Shown piece by piece: positions 22,685-33,900 of a stretch of DNA of 64,000 nucleotides. The translations under genes and the position numbers were made by a program. The notes under the pieces are model-generated. The model had not been told where the DNA came from. It searched no databases and was given only the letters and a program-made list of their open reading frames with translations. Origin of the DNA: Ciona intestinalis. Its lineage: Eukaryota > Chordata > Ascidiacea > Phlebobranchia > Cionidae. The stretch covers positions 2,013,446 to 2,077,445 of the forward strand of contig NC_020167.2 of the NCBI RefSeq assembly GCF_000224145.3. The letters are read 5' to 3'. How positions within the stretch are numbered: the stretch's first letter is position 1; each line of letters opens with the position of its first letter.

Positions 22685-25429
22685 ATGCGGTATGCACTTG
22701 GTAAGCGCGTATTTGTACAGCTAATACACCAATAGTCGTTTGTTTATTATGTCATAAAGTGTATACGGTTGGCTCGTTTTTTAGAATGTTTCGCTGTGTT
22801 GGTTTGCGTTGCGGTGGAAAGTTCTTGTGCAACTGGGGCAGATGGGCGTATCTTAGACGGCCTACCTACCAACCGCCCGTTGAATATTGCTCACAGAGGA
22901 AGTTCTGGTAAGTATAGGACAAATGATTGTAACCTTTTTCGCGTGGCGGGACAGTCTTTATAACCCGGGTGTTCTGTTACACACACCTCGTTTCCCCTTT
23001 TAAGTTATACAATTACATTTAGTGGATAAGTATTTTTCAGGGTGGTTGTTAATTTAAACAGCCAATATTTGAACAGCCAATAAGGGACATTAGTTAGAGC
23101 AATTGTCGTAAAGTGTCGTGCCCTAGGACAAATATGCACACTTATATGGTAACAGCGTCGAGTCTGGTACCCGCATCCTGAGGTCGAGAGACGAGCGTTC
23201 TGTAAGCACTAAGCCAGGGCGCTGGACGGATGACGTAACCAATATTTCGTACATGTGTCCAATTGATAACAACACTCATGTATTGTATAAGTTACATATT
23301 AAACGACGGATGTACGACCTATTCCAGGTATGCGACCTGAACACACAGTAGCAGCGTACCAACTAGCAGTCGATCAAGGAGCAGACATCATTGAATGTGA
23401 TTTAGCTGTTACTAAGGTAACATGTTGTTTTAGATACAATGTTTGGCCCACTCTATAAACTACAACATTTTTAACAACCCGGACGTTTTTGGTTTCTTTG
23501 ATATAGTAGGGTGGGGGAAGACAGTACACCTTTAGCATATATTATCCAAATATACTGATCGTGTTTTAAACATTTGCCCTACAATCTGTGGGAGTTGTGA
23601 GTATACGCTTTTATAATTCCGTGAAATTTGTTTGTTTACTACTAAATAGGAGGAGGAAATAGAATGAAAAGGTGTCCTATCTCCCTCACCCTACTAAATA
23701 TATTTTATTTAAGTGCTTTATACCTAATATATCAAATGTATCTATAACTTCAGGCATGGGACGCTTCTAGAATATTTTACCTTCAACTGGTATTGTTTTA
23801 AAATACAGTAGGGTGAGGGAAGATGGGACATCTTCTCGTTCTATTTTCTCGTCCCATTTAGTAGTACACAAAAATTATTCAAAAAAATATAAAACCGTAT
23901 CCTCACGACTCCTATAGACCGTTGTTAATTGTTTAAAAACGATCAGGATATTTGAATTTATGTGCTAAAATGTCCCACCTTTCCCCACCCTACTATATAT
24001 AACTGACGAGCGTCAATATAATATCAATAAACTTTCAAAACAACATTCTCACATGCTTTACAGGACCTTAAATTTATCTGTACACACGACTCGTGGTTGA
24101 ATGCAACAACAGATGTTTCATCTCACAAGGAATTCGACGATCGTGTGAACACCTACAGAATCGACGGGATACTTAGAAGGGATTATTTTACCATCGACTT
24201 TACTTTAGAAGAATTGAAAACATTGAAAACGGTAAATTTTTTTTAGAAAATGAGTATTTAAACGTAAACCTTAACCTAAAGCGTAACGATTATAATTTTT
24301 AAGCATAACCAACGATTTGAACATTCTGTATTAATATATTATATGTGGATGTAGTTATGTCATATAGCACTTGCTGGGGTAAGATGGGACATCTTTAGCA
24401 CATTGTATATATAATATCCTGATCGTGGATATTATAAAATCACCAATGGTATATGGGAATCGTGATGATACTAGAATTCTTTAAATAGTCTTTGTTTACT
24501 ACCAAATGGGACGAAAAAATACAAAAAAAGGTGTCCCATCTTCCCCCAGCCCAAGGAAACTTTTTCCACCCTACTCTATGCGCAAATTAAAAAATAATCT
24601 TCCAATTTAACGCCATAGATTCAGTCCCGCTCATACAGAGACCAATCATATAACGGGATGTATCCGATGGCGAGTTTCGATGAATATGTTGCGGTTGCCA
24701 AGAACGCGACAGCAAACGGTAGAACCGTTGGAATTTATCCGGAAACGAAGAACCCGCCTTTTTTCAACCAACATCTTCTTGACAAAAACACAACAATGGA
24801 AGATCTACTTTTAACGTCGCTAGAGAAACACGGTTACGTCACCCCTACGTCACCTTGCTTTATACAATCTTTTGAACCAAACAGCCTTAGATACTTGGCG
24901 AACAAAACAGGACTTCCTCTCATTTTCCTTGTAAATGTTCCAATCACCGACGCCAAGTTAACAGAGTTCGCACAGTTCTGTTACGGACTTGGCCCCTCGA
25001 AAAGTTTAATTCTACCAACAGTTAACGACAGACTTGGACAAAGCACGGATTTCATTTCGCGAGCCCACGCCAACGGTTTTAAGGTTTGTGAGATTTTAAT
25101 AAAATTACGTAGAAATAGTACAAGTTCTAGATAATAGAACGCCTATAACACACCCACGCTACTCTTAACTCCGTTAAACCATTTAGATCCACCCGTATAC
25201 GTTTCGAAACGAAGACCAGTTTCTCGCTACAGATTATGCTAGCGATCCGTACGAGGAATACAATACGTTTGTGGAGCTAGGTGTGGACGGTTTGTTCACA
25301 GACTTCCCGAAGTCATTTTCAAATTTCCTTGACTGCAAGTATCCCGTGGACAAAACCGGGGGTGCATCTACCACTTTGGGAAATGTAGGGCTTATTCTTG
25401 CAGCTTTGTTAGCAATGATTTTAATGTAA
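22685..25429 (+). CDS. GlpQ-type glycerophosphodiester phosphodiesterase, secreted/GPI-like, 6 exons
   Basis: Tandem paralogue of the gene at 18623. Exons: 22685-22700, 22785-22907, 23328-23416, 24064-24231, 24619-25083, 25187-25429; 367 aa. The first coding exon is only 16 bases (MRYAL + 1 base); it was chosen because it joins in phase to give a signal peptide ([20 protein letters not shown]). Active-site residues: HRGSS (His 42, Arg 43), PEHT, ECDLA (Glu 69, Asp 71) and CTHD (His 84). The C-terminus ([19 protein letters not shown]) is a hydrophobic tail ending the protein, as in GPI-anchored proteins, so the likely site of action is outside the cell. Exon 3 is identical at nucleotide level to exon 3 of the first gene although the other exons have diverged. 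Confidence 0.88.
22950..23232 (-). mobile_element. SINE in intron 2 of the second phosphodiesterase
   Basis: Minus-oriented diverged SINE: ACCCGGGTGTTCTGTTACAC at one end, GTGCCCTAGGACAAATATG, AGCGTCGAGTCTGGTACCC, and GCACTAAGCCAGGGCGCTGG (tRNA-like head) at the other. Confidence 0.75.
23503..23695. mobile_element. MITE
   Basis: Intron 3 of the second phosphodiesterase gene. Left TAGTAGGGTGGGGGAAGAC; right GGTGTCCTATCTCCCTCACC. Confidence 0.9.
23804..23998. mobile_element. MITE, opposite internal orientation
   Basis: Same intron as the copy before it. Left CAGTAGGGTGAGGGAAGATG followed by TTCTATTTTCTCGTCCCAT; right TGTCCCACCTTTCCCCACCC. Confidence 0.9.
24363..24583. mobile_element. MITE with extended right end
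   Basis: Intron 4 of the second phosphodiesterase gene. Left GCTGGGGTAAGATGGGACA (donor-like variant). At the right, the terminal repeat is interrupted: CCCATCTTCCCCCAGCCC, then AAGGAAACTTTTT, then CCACCCTACTCTA. It ends 35 bp before exon 5. Confidence 0.85.
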
Positions 25430-25604
25430 GAAAAAAAAGAATAAACAAAATACGCTACCGATATGACGCCACCAAGACCGACCTGGTAGCCGAAGCAATC
25501 TTGCTTTGGAATTTTAATCCTTTATAAAATTTTGGTTCCAATACACGAAACACCAAGTAACACTGCCTATTATTGTTGGGAAAATGCATGTCCAGACACA
25601 GTTC

Positions 25605-25610
25605 AATAAA
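25605..25610 (+). terminator. poly(A) signal AATAAA
   Basis: AATAAA 176 bases past the second phosphodiesterase stop. Another AATAAA lies at 25440, only 11 bases after the stop, and is less likely. Confidence 0.55.
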
Positions 25611-26083
25611 CGCAGCCGTTCAGCATGTTATGTGTGATAGAAGCCTTGTTTTTAAATAAAAAAATCCTTAATTCTTTTTTTCGAGTTATTAAATACTTTC
25701 GTATTAAATAAACGGTCGTGCAGAAGAAGATGACTCATCGACGAAGTTTTAGTATTATAGCCTAACAGACGATTATCTAGGTTTATCCAAGTTTAGAGGA
25801 CAGTCTGCATGTACATCAGCAGATCAGCTATAGAACAGCATCGATGCCGAAGCCTTTTATGGAACACAAATAAACTATGCGCGACCTTCCACGTGTGGCG
25901 CATTTTCTCGTTTACCGTGTGCACACATAATGTTTTACACAAAAAAAGTTTTTACACAAAAAAAGTTGTACACAGAAAATGAGAAGGTTTATACAGTGCA
26001 GAGCTTGCATGTACTCAAAATAGAACGTGCCCAACGCACCAAATAAAACCCAATGTTATAGACAGAAAATGTTTAAAAATTTA

Positions 26084-26132
26084 TAGATGCTTCTCTACGG
26101 TTTACTTTGTAGATGCTTCTCTACGGTTTATT
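26084..26132. repeat. 26 bp tandem duplication
   Basis: Two copies of TAGATGCTTCTCTACGGTTT in direct tandem. Confidence 0.85.
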
Positions 26133-27291
26133 TATATTTTTTATGTCGGCTAGACGTTTTTGTCTAACATTATATAGTGATTTCATCTACCCCACCGTAT
26201 ATTTACCTCACGTTTAGATAATCTTTGCCCAAATATTTGTATCCATGTTTCTTACTCCAGGCATATAGCTTATTGATTAAATATATTTACCTTGTGACAG
26301 TTTCCTATTCCAGGTCCCGAAATGACAACAACTTTCTATAGACAGAACCAGATACATTTTTCTAGTGACTGACTTGTGACGTTACTATCTATAGTTTCAT
26401 TCCATTTAAACTGGACTCAAACATATGTACTGTCTCATACACATGGTCAATAAACAAAATACAGATGAACGTACCGCCTGGCTTATGTTCTGGCACCACG
26501 ATATACAGTGGTGCAGTCTAACTAAAGCCTTCCTCTAGCTCTGACAGGTGAAATAAACCAGAGGTGGCCTTTCTATAACTTGTACAGTGTAACACTTATA
26601 TTTGTCAAATCAAGTCACTCAGGTGACTAAAAGCTCTACACTATCAAACCTCTACGTAACAATGGTAGTATATAAACCTGTAAAACACCTGCGAAGAAAC
26701 AGCTATGGTTCTGTTATACTTATTCTAACGGCTACAACAGTACAAATTACTTAATTTTAAAAGCATTTTGAAAACATGCTTTTTATGTTTATTATTAATT
26801 AGTATGTAAAGTGAAACTTATAACAGTTTGCAATATCATAAATTTAAATCTGGATTATAAGCATATATAACCTTTGTAAACGTAAACAAGTACATTCTCC
26901 ACCAAATGTTTCGATTGACCACGTAGTAGTAGAGCCCTTTTCTCGTTCGTTCATTTGGATCGTCAAAATTCAAGAACAAACAATTTGCGACATCTCGAGC
27001 GCATTCTCAGCGACTAATCAGCAAAATACGCCGGATTCTAGATTCTGGTGTAAAATCTACGATGGAATACGCAGTCTGGAGGTTTCGGAGAAAGAAAGAG
27101 AGTTACTAGTTCCCTTAAAGGGATAAAACAGGTTGCTCTTTGGAGAAATCAGTGGCTCAATTACTAAAAATTCTCTGAACAATGTGCTGTAGCAAATACG
27201 ACGTTCGCCAATGTTTAAGTTCAATCATCACACATGTGTACATTAATAACCTGCGGAACGTATAATATTATACGCCTGTGACGTCTATTAT

Positions 27292-27486
27292 ACAGTAGGG
27301 TGGGGGAAGATGGTACACCTTTTAACTCTGTTTTCTCGTCCCATTTAGCAGTAAACAAAGAACAATCAAACATTTATAAATCTATATTCTCACAACTCTA
27401 ATAGACCGTTGTTAATTGTTTAAAACACGATCAGAATATATGGATATTATGTGCTAAAGGTGTCCCATCTCCCCCACCCTACTATA
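27292..27486. mobile_element. MITE
   Basis: Intergenic. Left CAGTAGGGTGGGGGAAGATG, internal TCTCGTCCCATTTAGCAGTA, right AGGTGTCCCATCTCCCCCACC. Confidence 0.92.
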
Positions 27487-27570
27487 CAATATGACATGGC
27501 CTACTAATCATTATTGATTTATTTTGATCTTGCCAGTTTAGTTACGGCAAAAAACGAAGCCCAATCACAA

Positions 27571-27607
27571 CGGTGGGTTCTCATCTTACCCCCACCCTAC
27601 TATTATA
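27571..27607. mobile_element. solo MITE terminus
   Basis: Right terminal repeat only: TTCTCATCTTACCCCCACCC then TACTATTATATA. Confidence 0.7.
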
Positions 27608-27859
27608 TAGAAGCCTCCTAGCCGAGGAATTCCCCGCCATAAACGGCTCTAAACAGTTTACCTCAGTACAAGTTATAGGTTGTAACTAAACTTGATTCCA
27701 TTGTTTTTGTCTACGTTGTTTCCGTACCTTCATTCCACTGATGCAAATGTGAGTTGGCATCAAATGCCCTAATCACAACATAACGACTTTTTTCTCGGTC
27801 CCTCATTTTTGCACATAACGCAGTTAAAGGTATTTATATTTTTCTCACATTACATATGA

Positions 27860-27865
27860 TTTATT
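27860..27865 (-). terminator. poly(A) signal (AATAAA on minus)
   Basis: TTTATT on plus, ~100 bases downstream of the calpain-15 stop codon on the minus strand. Confidence 0.5.
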
Positions 27866-27963
27866 TTGTATTCAAACGCATGGCACTGACAAAATCCATC
27901 AAGGAAGCATGAAGAAGACAGAACAATAAAAAACGAGTCGATGAAATAAGATGAAGAAATTGG

Positions 27964-30900
27964 CTACAATGGACGAGGTTGGTGCAAATTTGCGACGTCC
28001 AAAGTCAGGGGAGGATCATGTTTTACAGACCTTGGCCCCCAATTACCTAAATCATCAACACCATTCCCTGCCATTCTATGCGTCAGTTTGTGTTTGACGG
28101 AAAAGCCAGAATAACTGTCCACTTGCGAAAGGATCATGATAACTTGCCTGAGAATTTATATTTAAATTTTAAAAAAGTTGGTAAACAAATGTAAACTTTA
28201 CAAGACATGAGGACTTAAGGTCACAGGCATAAATTCACTAAAAAATGTCAGGCTAAAAAAGTTGGATTATTAGAGGTGTTATATAGATACCTTACCTGTG
28301 CAATGGAGGTACGCTGTCTGCTGTATACAAACTTCCCCTGCTTGACACAAGGTTGTTGCATGTTGTCTCACAACGGATGTGAAAACAAGAACTCTGGTGT
28401 CGATTCTCGGCCACCACAACCAAGCCACCCCAACCCTTAGTTAGCTGGTAACATGCAACGCCGTCCCTTACCTGTTGGTAAAATTAATTAAGAGAAATAT
28501 TTTAATGATATATTTAAATTTCCCGCTCCGGGCACATGTGCGCCTTCCTCTGATGCATAAGGTATGGTTTCAAAGCTCGTCAATGCTACTGTTGTCGGCT
28601 TAAATGTCTTTGGGTAAGACGCTTAACGACTATTGCTCCAACCCAGCGGTCACTAATGTATAAACTGTCAATCATACTTAAAAACAAACACCCACAAAGT
28701 TTTATATGTGGTATTAAAAAAGACTTGTGTGTATGAAACAGAACATCCATGTTATAAGGACTGTCATGTTCCGGCCATGAGAGGATAAAGCAAGTTACAT
28801 TCATATTGCAATTATACACTCAAAATGAAGAGTAATCATACACTCATATATAGTATAGTTACACTCTATAGAAGTGGGTGATTGTTTTTTTTACAGTTAT
28901 GTTTTATGCATGACTGCTGATTTGAAAACTTAAATGGTAAAGTAACCACTAGGTTGGATAAGTAGAGTTTTATAAACACATATTAACATAGGTAGCATTA
29001 TCAATAATAAAACCATGCAACACTCAGGTTTAGGCGTGACTTTTCAGTTTCAACCACTGTGCTACATCACTTACTAGTTTAACTGTTAAAGCAAAACTAT
29101 ATGACTTGATTTGAGAATATTATAGTTTTTGTATAAAAATAACAAAAACCGACCGCAGTTTCTTTCCCAGCTTTAAGTGCAAGTTGAATGACAGCATCAG
29201 CAATTAGGCCATCAATGTTATTGCATGCAGTTATTCCTACAGCATGACTGCTATGTAAGGTGAGCACATAACTTGGAGATACAAGTGCTACACCAGATGT
29301 TGATGGTGACCCTTAATTTAAAAACATATCATTGTAATTGCTTAAAGAAGCCCATATCTTGTAAAAAATAACAGTGATTTTAAGATTTCATAAACTGAAC
29401 TAAAGTAGACCAATTGATAGCAGCAAGGAGAGAAAGACTAACCACTGAAATAATGTAGGTGAAAAAACTAGCTTACAAAAGCGTAAGCAGTCTAATACCC
29501 TTTTGCATGTTCAAAAGTTAGAATCACTAATCTCATATAGTAATGGCGTTATTTTGCATGGTCAACAGTTTATGCGAGTATTAACCCAGCGCCGTGGCAT
29601 AGTGGTTAGCGCGTCTGCCTGTAACCCAGAGGTAATGGGTTTAATGCTCGACGTTGCTACCATTGTAGGCGTATGTGTCCTTTGGCAAGACACTTAACGA
29701 ATTATCAGCAATACATAAAAAAAAATAAAAAAATCCAAAAAAAATAATTACCCACAAAGTAACATACATGGTAACTCGTAAGCTGGCACGAGGTGCTAAA
29801 CCCGTGTGATAACGACTGTCATTCATTCATTCATTCATTCAACATTAATTTAGCTTAATTTAGAGCAATATTGCTGAATAAATAATAGTTATCATGCAAA
29901 AAGGATATAATTATAATAATATGTAATAAATTTTGAGAACAATGTAAATTGCTTTTATTTAAAATAACTAACAAAAACCATCTTACCACCTGCACCAGCA
30001 TATCCAGACAACCAATGATTAAAAGCAAGGTTTATAACTAAGTAGGTTCCAACATCAAGCATACAGCTACAGGATTGATGTTTCTTCACCTGGGAATTAG
30101 AAAAGATCCAATAGAAAATTAACTAAGCCAATCTGTGCGACTTAAAAAAACATTGGTTAATTTCATTTTGTAATTAAAATAAGTTTAATAAATATTTTTG
30201 ATAGTTTATCATGGTATGCATTTAAGAACGTATTAGATTCTATTTATACTAAATCTTGATTAGAAGTTCAGCGCCGTGGCAAAGTGGTTAGCGCGCCTGC
30301 TTGTAATCCAGAGGTAATGGGTTTAAGGCTTGACGCTGCTACCATTGTGGGCAAATATGTCCTTGGGCAAGACACTTAACGGCAAATGCTCCAACCCAGT
30401 GGTCACTAATAGGTTATCCAAATTATCAGCCATACATAAAAAAATAAAAAATCCCCAAAAAATAATCACGAGGTGTTAAACCTGTGTTATAACGACTGGT
30501 CGTTTTCCGACCACGCGATGATAAAGTTAGTTACATTCATTCATTCATTCAAGTTTTTTTGTGAAACTTACTTTTCTTTTGCTGCTTGCTACCATGGTAC
30601 CAATGGTGGCTTTCCCGTTGAACACGGAAGATCGGAATATACAAATGCATGTGTCCACAGGACTTTGATTTGAACTCTCTTGGGTCCTATAAATATTTAA
30701 CCCAACATGTATTGCAGAAAATACAAATTAAAATTTTCTTAAAATTACCGATGGGTAATGTGAAAAATCTTAACAGAAAATTTATAAAAATACTGATAGA
30801 TAAAACACCTTGACAATTGTTGGAAGAGACTGAACTCGAGTTCACACTCTTTGAAAACCTCCAGAGTGAATCCTGTCAATGGTTCAGCAGCAGACGTAGG

Positions 30901-33900
30901 AAACTTGCCACCAAGGCTAACTTCCACCCAGTTTCTCCCGTATATCTTACAAATGTCAACGCTGTCAAAGTATCTGAAAAAAAAGAAAAAAGCGGGTTGT
31001 GCATAAACATTTGTAAAATTATTTTTTTCATATCCATGAATGTGACAAACAATCAAAGGGTTGGAAATAAAAGGTAAAAATTGGTTTAAACAAGTGCATA
31101 AAGAAAAGTTATATATATACATATAGGGGTAATGAGAACTTTGCAAATCAGTCAAAAAGGCATCATATATATTAAAACATTGAAAGTACTTCATCATGTC
31201 TTCAAGACACATCCAAAAAGTTCCATTGTCTGCATTTCTTTGGAAAAGCTGATTGGCTAATTGTGGATTTTGTTGCCATAGCACCGACTCATTTGACCAA
31301 TCACCTTTCCATGAAAAATGTCCCCATGGGTTGCGTAGTTGCACAAGTCTGAAGATGAATTTGATATTATATCTGAAAATTACAGCATAGAAAAAAAGTA
31401 CATCCACCACTGCAGCTTTAACACAAGCAGTCACATTTTATTTGATGCATTTCATATATTGGTTATTGATCTTGGTTTCATATATTAGTTATTGATCCAA
31501 CCCCGGGTTTTCAAGTTTTTTGGTAATTCTCTTGGTTGATTTTATTAGTTTGGTCTATGCTCGAATAGAACAATTCATGGTTATGTTTTGTATGCCATTT
31601 AAAAAGTAATGTTAACATGTTTTAGAACCCAGAGATTACTTAATTTTCATATAAAAAAGAACATTTTTTAGAGTAAGCTTACATCTGAACACGGCATACC
31701 ATATAAACCAAAGACATTTATATGCCTTTTACAATAGCAAGACACGAATACCACAACCACTAAACTTTAAAATCACTTTATAACAATACTAACTTTTATG
31801 TTTTTCTCCAATTTCGATAGCCAAGATTGAAAAATACTTTTAAAAAACAAGATATAGCTCTCTGTGTAGATAAATTTAAAAAACGGCAAAATAATTTTTG
31901 TCCACAGAAAAAAAGACAACCATACTAACCTAACATAAGTTCCATTCTGGGTTAACTCTGAAGTAACACGAAGAACACTGTAAGCGTGTCGTGGACGAAG
32001 ACCAATCTGATTATATTCTTCATCATTGGTGTCCATGTTACCCCCACCACACGAGGCACCCATGAGGTAGCCTGCCTCCATTGAACTTAATAATTTCACC
32101 CACACCATGTCTTCCTCTACCTCAGTTTCAGGACCTAAAATAAAATACTCACATTACAAAAACCATACACAAACAGTGGCCATTTAAAAAAAGAGGTTTA
32201 AACTTGTGGTATTTTTTTAATTTTTAATCTTATTTTATATTTTTTTGGGAGGCTGTTGATCCCAAAAACTCTTTCTGCCCCAATGTAAACAGATGCATAA
32301 TATTGTAAATATTATAAACTAAATAAACGTTGATACAAACAGTTAATACTGGTCCTACACCAACACACAGACACAGTAGACTGTACTGTTCCTATTTATA
32401 CACATCTTGTTTCATGTCATTATATTCTAGTCCAATTAATAACGCCACACGTACAAAAAACAATAAATTCAATTAACTTTCATACATGACTGTTGCAGAG
32501 CTAAACTCTCGCACGGATATCCTGTCAACGTAGCAAGCCCTTCAATTGATCTACCAGCTTGTAATGCTTCATAACACCCGTGTAACTTTGCTAGAGCCTT
32601 CTCAACCAATGGAACCCATAACTGTTTCCCTCGTGCCTAAATCATACACAATTTATAATTATAAAATTTACTAATTGTTATCGCCAAAATATTCATCACT
32701 AGATATTTGTGATTCTTCAGTTTAAAATCTGAAGTAATTCAATTCACAAATGTTTTTATTGCGTCTCTATTAAAAAACGTTTATGACAATCTTTATTTTA
32801 AGGTGAAAAATAAAAAATGTGGTAAAAGTATAATTATCAAGAATAATATGTGGTTATTCTATTTTAGAATAGAATAGAATGTGTAGTTAACAAAGTTAAG
32901 TATTTTATTATTCAGCACACCATGGGAACCTGGGATTTAAGTTATTCTCAGTAAATCAACCACCCAAAACAGAAACCACACATTGAGTTAAAACATACCG
33001 GCATTTGATTCACCATAGCCAACCTAATATAGAAACATGTGCAGTGGAAACCATACCAACAATAAATATGCTTAAATGATACACTACCGTTTACAACATA
33101 AATTAAATAATTAGGAAAACTTTTTAAGAAAAAAAATTACTGCATTGAACTCAAATATAAAATATTCTAAAAAACCAATAATCTTACATGAGAATAAATA
33201 AGTCTTCTTTTTTCGTCACATGGCAGGAGATCATCCACAAATACAGTTTGCCAAACTCCTGCTTTGCAAAGTCGAACCACATAAACTCCCTCCTTGTTGT
33301 AATTCTTTGTCACCATCACCCTCTTTAAAAGGTCAGGTCTCTCAGCTAAAACAGCCAGTGCACTAAGGAACCTGCGAAATTGTTGTTGAAGTTTTTACCA
33401 GTTTTATGAAAATTTCTAAGATTGCTTAAAAAAATTAAACTTAAAAAGAGTAAAACAGAACCATTAATGGAAAATACCCAAGAGTGCGTTGTAGATTTAG
33501 TAAATTGCCTACGATAATGTTTACAAACTGTTCTTTTATGTTTGACTGATCTTATACAATAACAATAAAGATTTGCTAACTGTTTTTAATTTGTGTCTAA
33601 CATTTGGGTCACCAAAAGACACATTAAAAAAACATTACAACAAGTCTAAAATCCCCCCCAAATAAAATGAGCGATTGCAGTACCACATAAAACTATATAG
33701 TAAAACTAAGAGTAAGTAAAAATACTGAACTTACCAACAATTTCCCAAAACACCTTGTTTGATGTCGGTTGGAGAAGGATTAGAGAAAACACTCCATTCT
33801 CTGTTTCTCCAATCTGTATCATTTGATGAAAATGTGATCTGTAAAATATCAACAATGAAATGCCACAAAAAAGCGAATAAAAATGGAGGTTTTTAAAATG

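Larger units (their letters stand above)
25430..27963. other. convergent intergenic region
   Basis: Between the stop of the second phosphodiesterase (plus) and the stop of calpain-15 (minus). Contains poly(A) signals for both, a 26 bp tandem duplication (26084-26132), ACACAAAAAAAG repeats near 25932-25965, one MITE (27292-27486) and a MITE terminus (27571-27607). No coding exon recognised. Confidence 0.6.

Noticed and set aside
22785..22800. ATG at 22786 as the start of the second phosphodiesterase
   Set aside because: It opens the wrong frame relative to HRGSSG; the in-phase micro-exon at 22685 resolves the start.
29587..29655. tRNA gene at the SINE head
   Set aside because: A- and B-box-like motifs are present, but the acceptor stem does not pair and the unit continues into a repeated body with an ATTC tail; it is a SINE.
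31140..31189. Read-through of calpain-15 exon 11 into [14 protein letters not shown]
   Set aside because: The donor GTACTT after ATGATGAA joins in phase to YFDSVDICK, the conserved family sequence, so the extension is intron.
32999..33023. Possible 25-base micro-exon in calpain-15 between exons 8 and 9
   Set aside because: It has an acceptor and donor, but joining it breaks the frame; direct splicing of CAT to GCA gives a gap-free match to the family (YSHARGKQLW).
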